Shown here: piece after piece, positions 9,211 to 23,500 of the stretch | Position numbering within the stretch: position 1 is the stretch's first letter | Layout: each line of letters opens with the position of its first letter | Assembly (NCBI RefSeq): GCF_001659605.2 | Contig: NC_035163.2 | Span: 32,390,158 to 32,454,157, forward strand | Reading direction: 5' to 3' | DNA from: Manihot esculenta | Lineage: Eukaryota; Streptophyta; Magnoliopsida; Malpighiales; Euphorbiaceae | DNA length: 64,000 nucleotides | Position numbers and translations under genes: made by a program | The notes under the pieces: model-generated | Told to the model about the DNA's origin: nothing | Seen by the model: the letters and a program-made list of their open reading frames with translations, nothing else | Database searches by the model: none

Positions 9211-12200
9211 TTGTTTGATTTTTTTGATGAGCATAACATACTTCGTGTCGTCCTATTAATTCACTCAACGTGGAAGCTCAAATGTACAAGGAAAAAAATT
9301 ATTAAAAAGAAAACACCTGCCAAATCTTAAAAATATAAAAAATAATTTAATTAAGATATGGCGTGGCATGCACTTTCATTTGCTTATTATTGTTGGAATA
9401 TATATTATTTTAATGAAATATTTTAATTATAGATGGATATTATTCTTTTTTTATCAAATATAATTAAGATGACATGAAGATCACGTGTACATGGTATGTC
9501 ACTTGCTCCTTTAAGCTATTTGCCCCATGTTTTAAAATATTATCTTAGTGTTCTAGTATCTTGCTTTGTTTTTTTCCTTGTCGATAGTTAAATTATACTG
9601 CCAAATTGATATTTTTTTTTATATAAAAAAATATATGAACAAACTCAAACCAATCCAAAATAACATTTAAATTCACTTTTTATAATTATTAAACTAAAAT
9701 TAAATCTCAAATATTATTATAATGTATTAATATTTTAAACGTGCAGATTCAATAATTATTAAAAATATAGAATTTAAATATTCTCATATTTATTCGGATA
9801 CTAAATCTGTGAGTATAGATTAAATAATTGTTATAACTTTTAAATTTAGTTTTCATATTATTTAAAATAATTAATTTTAAATTATTTAATAATTTTAAAT
9901 TAACTATATATATTAATTATTAAATTAAGATAGCAAACCACATTAAACTTCAAATTTAAAGTTATCAAATAAATAGTAAACATAGCACATAGTTAAACTT
10001 TTATTACTTTATTTTTCTGTTTAAAATTAAAAAATTTCATAGAAATTTAATTTAATTCAATTGAATTTTTTAAAAATATTTTTATTTAAAATAAAAAAAT
10101 TTAAATTTCTTCATTATATATATATAAAATTATAAATAATTTTACAATAATTCATTTAAATTCTTTTATTACAAAATCATTCCTATCGAACGAGAGGTAT
10201 AATTTCATATCAAATGAGAGGTATATGATATGATATATGTTATGGTGGATTTAAAGCATAAAAATGAATAAATTAAAAAATATATATACTGTATTAGGAA
10301 TTGCTTCTAATTTGTAGAAGTTTAGTTTGAGAATAGATTAGACTCTTATTCCCATATATATTCTCTTCCAGAAGAAGCATTTCCTTGTATTATCGGTCTA
10401 TATATTTGTAACTAGGAAAGTAAGTATTTTATAAATTTACTATTAAGTTTATTTTATAATATATAATAATAAATATTTGTTATGAATAGTAGATTTGATG
10501 TTGCATCTTCCAATCCATGGGCTTGATGCAAAGAAGCTACTACAATAATTGGCACGTAGGAAAGCCAATAAAAAATAAAGGGAATGGGAATGGGAATGGG
10601 ATCATTGCAACCCAAAAAAGAAAGGGAACCCCACACAATACTGAATATAAAAATAATTAAAAAAAGGGAAGGGAGAGATTATGTTTCCCTTTAATCCAAA
10701 CACTGTTGAGGATAGATTTTGATCTCTTAACATTCAAATCTGAAACCACCAAGTAAGTAATTGTTTTGTAATATCCTTTGATTAATTCATATGTAGGCTA
10801 CCTATTCCTATTAATGGGATTGTTAAATTACAAAGCAATTTAAAAGTATCTCTAAGAAAAGGCCACTTCTTCAGACATCAAATAATTCCAGTGCTGTCCT
10901 CTTTTAAGTTAACATTCTTTTTTAAAAACTACTTGTTATATCATCTTTATTAAAGGGAAGAAGAAGAAAGAAGAAAGCAGTGAAATTATTTTAATTAATT
11001 TTATGTGAATTTTAAATTATATTCGATTAAATAAATCCAAGTTAGTCTATGAAATAATTATAGTCCTTTAGAATACGCGAGTTGAAGTGAGCAATGGTGA
11101 TTGGTAGAGTGCAACTAAGAAATACTTTTTTTTTTTTAAAAGGCTTAATTAATTAAGAGTCCTCGAGCAATGCCCACACAGGTTTAAAAGTCTTTGTCTA
11201 AATAAGGAATGTGCACTACTTACCATCACTGTCACTCTCACAAATAACCAACAACGAGTGGAGGAGTAAAATTTCTGTCTTAATTCAATTTCAATTACTG
11301 ATTGTAATAAATTAAATTTAATATATATATATTGAAAAGATTAAATTTAAATATATAGTTTCAAGGATCAGCACCCAAACAAAGTGCTACTTTAAAACAA
11401 ATATCTTATTGATGTTGAGAAATGAATTTTAAAAATTAGTTAAAGAGAAAATATATCCAAATAAAAAAGGTAAAAAATAAGAAACAAAATTAACTACACA
11501 TGCATTTTAAAATCGAAGGTAACCCAAAAACCAAGAAAAAAGGAATAAAAATAAAGAGTTATGGTGGGATATTTTGTCAAAAGGTAAGCGGGTTTTAAGC
11601 TTAATGGAGTTGACATTTTCAACTGGGCGGTGTTCATATTCACATCTTGCAACAATCAAACCAGCTGTTAATATATTTTTATAAATAAAATATATATTTT
11701 TTCATAAAATTTCTCTAAAAATGCTCTCATCTCTCTTTTTGCTTATATTAATATTTGTTATTTTTAAACTATTATAATATATTTTAATTATCAAAAAAAT
11801 ATAATAATTAATTAATCTGTACCTCAAAACCCACTATGACATGTAAAGTTAGATAATGATAATAATAATAATAATATATAGATTTATTCTCTAGTTGTTG
11901 GTCTTGTAAGTCTTTCTTATTAAGCTGAAGCGTCTTTGACCCAAACAAGGATTGTAACCCTTTTTTTTCTCCATACCATTTCTATTTTCTTTTTTGACCT
12001 ATATATATATTTTTTTTGGAAAAAAAAAGAAGCATGCGTATGCTAATTTCTTGAGAGAACAAGTATCTGTTAGGTATAAAAATTTTATCCTTGTTTGACA
12101 AGCGTATTTCTTGTTGGAAAATTTTGCACATACTTCCACACTTTGATGAAAAAAAAAAAAAAGCTTCCCTTTTTTAACATTATTTTATGCAATATCCATT

Positions 12201-15200
12201 GTACTTGTACCATTTGCGTTAAACCCACAAAGCAGACCCCCCCAGAAAAAAAAAAAAAAATACACAATTATTTCAAATCAGTGTAAATTAATCATAATAT
12301 AAACCATAAGCAGTTATTATTTTAAACTATTAAACATTATTTTAAAAATCCCTTTAAGACCTAGCCGCATTCTTGCGCGGCCACACGGTTCTTGGTCCAA
12401 AGTGAATATCAAAAACTTAATCAATTTGCTGTTGTTAATTATTATTTTTTTTGTTCTCTTTTTGTACTGGGAGATGAATCTGCTTAAAACTCTTTCAGAT
12501 TGCTGGCTCGATCGGCTTATCCGATAGCCAATAAAATCCTCTGAAAATCTTGAAGCCGCTAGTTTGCAGTTGGTTGTGAAACTTTGGACTCTTTGTTGAG
12601 GAGTTTACAATTGATATATTATAGTTTGATAACATGTAGATTCACGGGATGTATGAGATCAAGACAGGAGTTCACAAACTGGGTCGAGTAGAAAATTGGA
12701 GAGATTGATATTGAATTAGTTTCCTTAATAGGGTGAGTAATAGATTTGGGTTAATTTGAAGTGATTTCGGTGTTTAAAGTTATAGAATTATGCAGATTGA
12801 AAAAAATCAAGTGAAAATTATATTTTCAATGAAGATAAAGGTTTTTATACTCTCATCTGTATCAAATACGATTTTATGTTAGACAATCACAATTTTGATA
12901 GAAACTTTTTGATCGATTCGTTGATGATATGCAGTTGATTTATTTAATGTTTACTTGATTAGGGCCAATAATTTCTTCTAATACATATTAAATCAAAACG
13001 ATTAAGGTATGCACATTTAAAATATTATACAATCCGTCCAAATATTAAAAATTAAGGTACCATGATGTCCTATTTTTTACAGATATTTAAACTATTTAGT
13101 CATGCATTATGAATCTTCTCCTAATCAATTGTTTTTTGTATTAATTATGAAGTGGATTAAAAAAAAATTAAAGAGATAATTGAATTATTAGCTAAGAAAT
13201 GGAGGAAGCCGCCAAGGCAAACCCAGAAAAGGACGACCACCACTGTCTCATGTAGCAGACGCATGCCTCGAGTTAAAGCTAAGTTTTAAAATTTTAAGAA
13301 TGCGATTTTGTTTCCTTAGTCTTGGCCATTTCTGTTAAGTGTACGTAACTATGTTGGTTTCCACTTTCCAGCTCTACACTTGGCACATTTGATTCATTTT
13401 ATTTTATTTTAATATATTAATATTAGATAAATAAACATTACCACATGTTTTATTAAAGTATTTTTATATGTAATTAATAAAATAATGAATAATATACAAA
13501 AATGAAAATATTTTTTTTAATATTTATAATTACATAAAAAATATATACTAATTTATTTAATATTGTAGAATCCATCTTTCCACATCAGAGTCCACACAGG
13601 TGGAGGATAGAGAATGGAAGAGGAGGGTATCTGGATGACATGGGCTGCTCTCTGCATCGACACATGTTTACCATTGAGCATTATAGAGATTAGAAGGGAG
13701 AAGTAAAAAAGTTATTGTTTTGGTGTTGTGAACAAAAACCCACTTTAGAATGGTGGTGACCTTTCAGGTTATAAATCGACCATCTGTGTGTTGGAATGAA
13801 GTTGATCATGTTCTCTCATTGGATAGGACATGTCTTTTGGTTTTAGGGTAGTGCTCCCTCCACATCACCTTGGCATTTCTTGACACATGGAAAATATATC
13901 ATGTTTACCCAAAATTCATTTACGTAAAATGTGAAAGATTTGATAATAATCCATTAAAGTCAGTCCACTCAATAAAAATAGAAGACTGGTATTCATTGGT
14001 GGACAGAAAACGTTGTATTTTCATAATATTTTAAAAGGGGGGAATTGGAAGAGTATCAGTGGAAGACAATGAATTAGTTAACCGTCCATGGTTACGTTTT
14101 CATATAGCAAATTGACCATAACTGTATAAAAGTAGACGTATAGGTTTGTGGAGAGGGCTGGGGGAGGGGACCAGTGAACTAAAATCCCCCTCTGACCTAT
14201 TTGCTAGCAAAATTTCAAAAGCTTTTTTTTTTTTAGATGATACATCCATTGTATACTTAGCTTGCTGTTCCATCATATCATTGATTTATCACATTCTTAT
14301 ACAATCACACGTGGATTTCTTTTCAAGATAAATTATTTATCAGATTTTACAAAAATGACAATGAAAATGACGATGAAATTTATCTGAAAACGACCATAAT
14401 TATGATGAAATGGAAATGAAAGCGAATGAAATAAAAGAAAAAAAAATACATCACTTAAATTAGTCCAGATTCAATGGCACTTCCTATATGTGAGTCCACG
14501 TTGTAAAAGGACTCGTCTTTTGGAATTTTTTCAGCATATTTATATATATATATATATAAATAACTTTATGGATCAACATTTTATCTACACTCGAATTTAT
14601 TTATTAAATTTTCAATTATATATATATAATTTGAATATGTATATAAGTATTGGTTAAAGAAACAATTAAGTTAATTAAAGTTCATATATAGAATTTTTAA
14701 AGACTAAATAGCCCCATAAGTTTGACCTTATTAACTTTATATATAATTTTTTATAGATTTAAATTTTAGTAGAAAGTGGCTAAAAAAATTGATTTTTATC
14801 CCAACTCAACTCTGATTAAATTTTGAATCTGTGCTTACTTAAAAAAATTAAAAGTCTATTTATTTTAATTATGAAGTCTTGCTCGGTTTACAATAAGGAG
14901 TTTCCTATATAATTAAGTAGTCTCCCGATGAGACATCAGTCACGTGTGGCCGCCTTCTCTTTGTTTTCTTTTTTCTTTTTTAATAATCGATAAATAAATT
15001 GAATTTGTCAAACAAATTAAACTCAATAATTCAAATTAACTAATTTTGTTCTTAAATCAAATAAAAACAAAAAGCTATTATTTAAAAAATCATATATATT
15101 TACATTTTTTCAGTAAGCAATAGAAGATTTGGTTAACAATTAAGTAAAATAGTATTTGAAATTAATAACTATAAAATATAAATTAAAAATATAGATAATG

Positions 15201-17200
15201 ATGAGATGTACAACTTTAAGTTGGATATGAAAAGACAAAAGCAAGCAAGCTAGGTTGATTGCGCATGCAACATCAAACATGGGTTCCCAATTCTTGAAAA
15301 GAAAAGAAAAGAAACATATGTATAAAAGTAATTAAGAGTTAAAAAGCACTTTTGAACTCAAAACAATGCATCCAAAATCAAAAGCAAAGAACATGCTTTC
15401 TTTTGTTTTTATCTCCCATTTTTAAAGACATTATGTTGGTTAAAGGACAGCCAACATAATGCTTGCATGGAATTTAATCAATATATACCTCATCTCATTC
15501 TTATAGGAACTTGTGGTCTACTTTTACTAACTATAAATTTTATTCATCATTTTAAAATTATTACCATTTAATTACATACATATAAATTAACCAACAAGTA
15601 ATTGAATTATAAAAAGTATTTTATTTGAATATCAATTTGAATTTAAACATGATTTAATTTTATTTATAGGCGCATTTGAATATATCATGTGGATTAAAAA
15701 AGAAGACTTATATTACTTCAACAACTAATCTAAAAAAACAAAAAAGGAGCTTAGGCATAGATTAGAGCTACACATTATAGAAACAACAAGTTTTTGTGAG
15801 CAACTTTAGCCATCTTTGTGGGTTTTATAATTGTGGCCTAAAGTTTGAACACCTACTAATTGCACTACAGATATAAAAAGCAAAGCCATGGAGACACCCA
15901 TCCATTCGTGTGCTTTTGCCTACTTCCTTGTCAACAAAGGATGCTCATATTACTAACATTGCAAATATCTAGACTAATTGCCAGCTTAAAAAAATATCAC
16001 TAACTCAATACTCAATAAAATAATTTTCATACTTCAAGTGAATTATTCTTAAAATCTGGTTTTTTTTTAAAAAAAATATATATATATAAAAAAAACCCTT
16101 TGACCATTCAACATTTTTTTAGAGTTTTTTAATTTTTCCCCTTTGTTACATGACCTAAACTCGACGGATGTCCTACCATATAAACTGATTCTGTTTTATC
16201 CAAGTGTACAACCATAAACTATTAACCTACCAAGCACTCACATCACACATATCTATGATGTTAGCAGATTAACAAGGTTTTGTTAGCTGGTCAAAACCAA
16301 AAGCTTCACCCACCTTAACACAAATGGGTTGAATCATCTAGTCAAAAAGGCCTACAATTGTCAACTACTAGACGCAGTTATGCACACAATTGAACCAAAC
16401 TCTTAAGTGGGTAAGGCAGGAGTCAGCTCAAGAACCATTAATCCTTCCAGTTTCAATTATTAAATATCTAGTAATTATAGCATGCATGCAAATTTTCTTA
16501 GTTAATCTGAATTAGAATTCAGCACCCTCTGAATTTTAATTTTGCAACGACACCTAATTTCCTTTGACATTAATTAACAATCCTTTTTCATGGATGCCCC
16601 TTGTGCGGCTCACCAACTGTTTGTTAGAAGTCTCCAATCACACGCACGAGAAGTTTTTAATTTGTAACCACACCCTCAAATGGGCCTGAGCCTTTGATGG
16701 GTCTAATTTAATCCATTGCTTGATCCAGTTAACGCATTGTAACTTAACCATCTAACCATATATTTGATTTTAATAAGCCCACAAGGTTAGGCCCATTCAA
16801 CGGAGAAGCACCCAAGTAATTACTAATCCCCGTTTATGTTTTGGATTTTGGATTTTGGATTTGAGAATTGAGATTGAACCTCCCCCATTATTTTGGAAAA
16901 GAATAATCATTTTACATATTATTAGAACGTAATTAAAAGTATAACACATAAGTGTTTCAAAATTTATTATTTTTTTTTTTTGAATTCAAGCACGCACAAT
17001 AAAATGTTCAAAACCAAGGCCTTGGAACAAATCAACCAAAAGAAAAACCTTAACATGTGCACAATGTATGGCATTACCTACCCCTAAGGCATTAAAAAGC
17101 CCGAATCGTATTCCTGTTGGTGCAAAAAGGCGCTGGACTGTCGTTTTTGTATTCGAGTTAAAACGAAACGGCATTAAAACTGGTGTACTGCCCAAATTGT
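9211..17200. other. AT-rich intergenic region, no gene supported
   Basis: About 8 kb of AT-rich DNA with poly-A/T runs and no reading frame of convincing length or composition on either strand. The longest frames (for example 14146-14331 plus and 16986-17195 minus) have no recognisable motif. No tRNA fold was recognised. It holds a short perfect inverted repeat at 15429-15461. The last few hundred bases probably include the UPL6 promoter. Confidence 0.6.
15429..15461. repeat. Short perfect inverted repeat (11-bp stem, 11-nt loop)
   Basis: CATTATGTTGG (15429-15439) is repeated as its exact reverse complement at 15451-15461. It is too short for a microRNA precursor and no gene is adjacent. Confidence 0.7.
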
Positions 17201-17598
17201 CACGTACGCATCACGGCCTTTTTTGATCTATAACTTTGTCGACTACGAGTCGTCCTCTTCCATTTTCCACTCTGCCAAGGAAGCCCGACCGAAAAAGCAC
17301 GAGAAAAAATCATCTACCTTCTCATATTCTCCAGTTCTCCTTCTTCTCATAATTGGTGAGATTTCTCTAATCTCCTCTTCCAACATCTTCACCGTCTCCT
17401 CCTTTTTGTTTTCTCATTTTCTTTTTTCACTTCGGCGATCTCCTCATTTGCTCCGATGATAGCCTAATTTGTGAACACAAGCCTTGCTTCGAGCATACAC
17501 AATCTCTGATCGATTCTTAAAGCACCAATTAGACGGTGTTTTGAGTTTTTTTCCCCATAGGAATTAGGGCATAAGTTAGTTGCGTCGACTCTGGGAGG

Positions 17599-20500
17599 AT
17601 GTTTTTCTCCGGTGATCCAACCACTCGGAAGCGAGTTGATTTGGGAGGTCGGAGCTCCAAGGAGAGAGACAGACAGAAACTTATAGAACAAACTAGATTG
17701 GAGAGAAACCGTCGATTGTGGTTGCGCCAACAGAATGCAGCTGCAATTAAAATTCAGGTTAGGTTTCGCTCTAATGCTTTTGTTTATAAACTTGACTGTG
17801 GTTATAGTTTTTGTTTACTTGTTATTGTAATTGATAGAAGCTTTTGTTGTCCCGTGAAAAGAATTTTTATGGTTTGGAGTTGGAAACTTGGTGATTAATT
17901 TGTACATTGTCATAATTTTTAGAAAATAATGTTGTTTAGATATGGAACCTATGTATTTTATTTTAGATATGGGTATAGGATTGGAAGGATTCCCAGAGGT
18001 TGGGATTTTTGCTGATTATTTAAGTTCTAGTGGGGAGTTATCGTAGTTAATATTTTATGGTTTCAGCTAAGTTGTTTTCATCTAAGTTTCTACTTTCTAT
18101 GTCTAACAATTGCTGGGAATGGAAGAGTATTGAATACTGAAATCACATTGCTATGCTATGCTCAAGTTAATTTTCATAAATCTGTCTATAGGCCTTTAAT
18201 TGGTAGCAAAGTGTCTGTTTGATTAGAAATGTGATGTTTTGGTCGCAAGCCTCGGTGATTCATAGGCACAACTTCTGCAGAATAATTTTTTGATGCAAAG
18301 CAATTCATTTTCATTGTGTATGGAAGGTCGTGTAATGTGATCACAACTAGAGCGTGTCATTATGCAAAAAAGAACAGAAGCACCAGATGTCATGAAAAGC
18401 ATTTTATGGAAATGAATGAGAAAAGGTGATATTTGACTGGCAATTAACATATTTTATATGATTTAGTCAGCAGAGGGAAAAATAATAAATAAAAGGACCT
18501 CACGCTGATAGGCCACGTTAGATGTCTATACCTTATTGTCTTTATGTCTCTTAGGGCTTACTACGTCTCTTTTTCAATTAAAAGGACATGATGCTTTCAT
18601 TGTGGTGAATGCTAATAAGAAATTCTCAAGTAGACTCATTCCTATGATTCTTAGCACTTTGAATGGATAAAAATAAAGTTGGTGAGTTCTTTTCTTAAAA
18701 ACTATATTAAGCATTTATCTTTGTACCATGACTAAATAAAATTGTGAGGTAGGAAAATCCATGGCAACTTTATTCATAACGTTTTAGAAGACTTATTGAC
18801 ATAGCCTACATCTCATATAAAGCATATGGAATCTAAATGTGTGCAAGTTAGTTGAAACTTACATCAGGAGCAGAAGTTTAGGACTTGATCATGGATTTAT
18901 TGCTAATGACTACAGAAATGCTTTAGAGGGAGAAAGGCAGTGGAAGCTGAGCATAATAAGCTGCGAGAACAGTTCCATGGAACCTATGGGAAGTCTTGCT
19001 TAAATATAAGCAGGTTAGTATCGTTGTGTCTTTATCCTACGTTTACTAAAATCTGTTTAACCACTGTCAATCTCTATGGACAATTGGATATTACCTGATC
19101 TAAGTGTAACTTTTCCCCTTCAAAATTTCTTTGCATTTAGGCATTCTTTTGGTCCAGATTCAGAGTTCCTGCGCAATCTATTCTTTTTCTTCAATTCACA
19201 AAACTATGGTGATTTTACTGTCCTTGTGGAGACCTGCCGATTGCTTTTGCAACTTGTTCGAGATAATGGTATCTATGCTTTCATCAAACAAGTTCTTTAT
19301 GAATTCATTACAACTTGTTTGATCAATGCTTATTTTCCCCCCAGACAACAGTCTGCTGTGTAAAAAGCTGTGTTAGGAATGTGTTCTTTAAATTCCCACC
19401 TGTAGTACTATATATGATATACTTTGCTGCTGAGAATTTTTGTTTTTTGGGTTTGTATTAACAATCTTTCACTGTCAACAGGGGATATCATTAGTCTGTT
19501 TGGTGGTGTGGATTATCTGGCTAATCATGCTTTGGTGGATTATAGGGTGAAACAGCTTGCATACTATTGCATTCAGGCTGTATATCATAATAGGTTAGTT
19601 CCATTAATACCTGGTTCAAATATCTCTCAAAATTTTTGGGTAGTTTCTCAGTTGCTTGATTAAGTTTAACTTAATTATTCTGTCTGTCCTTTTCTCTTGG
19701 TATATGAGAGGCATCCAGCTGTTTGATTTTTTTCATGTGAAGTTGCTATTTCAGTAAATGGGTTTGACTATAATGACTGTAGATTGTGGATGTTCAATTC
19801 TCAAGCTTGAATCATACCTGTCCTTTACAAATGTTCTTGATTAACAGACATAATTTTTTACACTTGTGGACTCATGATACTGCCTGACCTTACTTCAAAA
19901 AGCAAGAGATTGTATGGACTATGAAGTTGTTGCATAAAAGTTGTTTTTATGTGCCTTTTGTGTGTATATCATTCAGGGATATTGAATGACATCCGGTGGT
20001 CAAGGAGTAAATTTTGAAATGGCACATTTATATTGAAACAGTGAAGGTGCTTTTCTTGGAAAGAACAATCATCTTGGTGTCCAGAGTCCAGACTTCGGAT
20101 TTAGAGCTTTCTGTGTAGTGGTAAATGTCGATGTTGGTAGAGCTTTATGCTAACTTTGGAATACGTTGAGGGCACAAATGTTATGCTACTGTTCACAGCT
20201 TCAGCCACCTAGAAATATTCGGTTATCTTCCTGAGTAATCAAGATTGCATGAAATTACAATTAGGTAGTTGAGATGTCTGCTAAATTGGCATGATGTTCA
20301 GCTATTGGAAATTTTAGATGTACACAGTTATTTATTTGTGGCAATCTGTCGGTTTCTCTGTGTTTTCCAAATCTCATATTCACAATGGACCTTATGTTAT
20401 GTGATTGTGTTACAATTTGCAAGTGGCTACCATGGAATGCTTAATGTTTTTGGGATTTCTAGAAGGAAATTAAGTAATATCTTCTTGATTTAATTTGGCA

Positions 20501-23500
20501 AAATCATTCTGCATGATCAGCTATTTCTATTACGTCATTGTCGAGGCATTTTTTTTTTCTTTTCTGCTCCTTGTTTCCTAGAATATATTTTACATTTAAG
20601 TAGTCGTATGATGCAACTGTTAGTCATGCGGCATTTTACTTTGGAGCAGAGAACAATTGAAGGATCAACTGTTGATGACACCATGGGAATCTAGTGAACC
20701 GGCAGTTGTCTTGCTGGAAGTTGTAGTTTTGTTGATAGATCAAAAACTTCCATGGGCATGTAAGATTGTCAGCTATCTATTGCAAAGAAATGCCTTCACT
20801 CTATTTAGAGAAATTGTTCTTGTGGGGAAGGTATCCATCCAGTTCCTGCAAACTTCCTTTACTTTGTGATTTGGTGATGGTTAATTTCCCTTTCAGTTTG
20901 GAAGTATTTTGACGCTTCAGAAACTTTAACAGGGAGGGGCTTCTAGGTCCGAACTTCCTGCTTTACAAGATAGGCACTTGACCATTGGGCTACTAGCTCA
21001 ATGGTAAAGTATGCATATTCTTTACTGTATAAAACGCTGGATGTAGACCATGCTTTTTATTATCCAGTTCTTCATTTCCTTTGGTTACATATTGTTCCTC
21101 CCCTTAATAATTTGCAGGAAAATAAAAGGCCTGACAGTTGTGGAAAAGTACCTTCGTTGGAGCGCATGCTTTCTTTGATAATTTCTCATGTTGGTCAGAA
21201 GCCATGTATTTGCCCACATATTGATCCGCAATGCAGTTTCTCCTCTCAGATGTTGACAATTCCTTTCTTGTGGCGGGTTTTTCCAAGCTTAAAAGAGGTT
21301 CCCCCCTGATATTCTAATGGGATTAGCCGCTGTTCTTCATAATAGTCTGTTGGCATGCTACTCATAAAAGAAAACTTCCTGGATTCTTTCAACCTTCTTT
21401 TTTTTTGTTATTTTGTTCCCTAGAATTTATATATTTTACCGATGCCATTTCTGTGTTGGACTTTTCTTAATTTTCTCTTCACTGTTAATTGTTGAAATCC
21501 TAGAATCATTACATTATAATTGGGGTAACTTTTATGACCCAGGTTTTTGCAACTCGAGGGCTAAGCCAGCACTACATTCATCAGATGGCACTATGTGTGC
21601 AGGGTCATACTAATGTACTGCCCAATGATGTTTCAGCAGAATATCCTGGTTATGCCTGTCTCCTTGGAAACATGCTAGAGACTGCTGGAGTTTCTTTAGC
21701 GCAGCCTGATTGTTCATTTGAGATGGTGAGGATCTGAGTACATCTGTGCATGCATACACACACATTCACACATGGAAAGTGGGAACTGACAGGTGTCTTT
21801 AATAATGAAACTTTTGCCTTTTACCATTCCAACGGCATTTAGTCTTTCTCATTAGTATTCCTTTTATAGGGTACTTGATATCGCTTGCTGTGTTGTTCCT
21901 TATTCGAGTTACTTGGTGTTTTAAGGGAACTTGTCAGATTTTTAAGCTAATTTCCATTCTCTTATCTACTTTAATTAGGCCATAGACCTTGCAGCTGTTA
22001 CAACATTCTTGTTGGAGACACTTCCTCCCATAAAATCATCAAGTCGGGAAACTAAAGAAAGTATGCATTCTTAAGCACAAAATTCTCAGTTATTAACTTT
22101 ATATTTGGTCATTCTGTTTTAAGATGGAATAAATTTACCTTCCACCAATAATTTTTCAGCTGCTTGATTGAAATGTATAAATATTTGTACTGCTTTTCTT
22201 CAGGTTCCACACTGGGCGAGGATGACGCCTCTCTGCCAGATGAAATGGAAATAATTTTGAACATAGGTTTGGAACAACAAATAATCAATGGTATAAATTC
22301 CCGCTTCCTTTTACAATTGGTAAGCCTTCCAGTTTGATACTTTTCTACTGGTTGCTTTCTAAAAGTAAAGCAGTATTCACCCTTTGATCTCTAAGTTGCT
22401 GAGCAATAATTAGATATTTTGTTTTGGGGCAGACAAATGTTTTATTTGGAGAAATTTCACTCAGTGGTTCTCATTATGGACTAGATGAAAAAGAGGTTAA
22501 AGCTGTTGGTGCTGCCTGTTCTTTTCTTCATGTCACTTTTAATACTTTACCGCTCGAAAGAATCATGACTATACTAGCTTATAGAACTGATCTAGTTCGA
22601 GTGCTCTGGAATTTTATGAAGCAGTGTCATGAAAAGCAAAAATGGTCATCTTTGCCGGAGCAGTTATCACATCTTCCAGCTGATGCGCCTGGATGGTTAC
22701 TGCCTCTAGCTGTTTTTTGTCCTGTGTACAAGTAAGTCTGCTTGTGTAGCTTCATTGTGTCTGTTTCTTCTGATCAGTTTCATTTTTATTCATTTTTTTG
22801 GTTCCATTTACATATTCTTTTCCAATGCTAGACTGCCATTTGCTCTCTGGGGTCTGGACCCAAGTAGGGCTGACAGGCTGGGCCCAGGCATTACAATAAA
22901 AGAATTTTAATTTTCAATTAGCCAGGGGTGCCTTTCCATATGTAAACTTAAATCCAAGACCCTGATCAAGCCTGGCATTATTTCACTCCGGCCAGGTCCC
23001 CAGGCTTATGAATCTGTCTAATCTCCTCCTTATTCTTGTACATTTACATTTCAGGGAAATATATATTTTTATTCTAATTGTTGTTCAACAGGCACATGCT
23101 TATGATTGTTGATAATGAGGAGTTCTATGAACAGGAGAAGCCACTATCATTGAAAGATATCCGATGCCTAATTATTATTTTGAGACAGGTAAATTTTTTG
23201 GTTTACATGTTGTGGTTCAACACCATGGAAAAGGGAGTTGTGAAACCATACACTGTTGTTTTTAATAGTTTGTGGCTCTGTGGGAATCTCATATTTAAGT
23301 TCTAGTAATATACAGTTATCTTTGTTGCATTTGATATTATCTGTAGGCCTTATGGCAACTCCTTTGGGTGAATCCCATGGCACACAATAATGCAGTGAAA
23401 CAGATTACTAACTCTCCTGCTAGTAAGCGGAACCCAGTTGAATCTATTAAACAAAGAGTTAGCGATGTTGCTTCTGAACTCCTCTCTCAGGTATCTGTTG

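Noticed and set aside
15429..15461. MicroRNA precursor
   Set aside because: The stem is only 11 bp; plant precursors need a duplex of about 20 bp.
9211..17200. TAS3 trans-acting siRNA locus, expected near UPL6 from Arabidopsis
   Set aside because: No tasiR-ARF repeat or miR390 site was seen on either strand of this window.
17223..17459. 78-codon frame upstream of UPL6 as an upstream ORF
   Set aside because: Its first codon is TTG, not ATG; only a three-codon ATG frame (17456-17467) is available in that leader.
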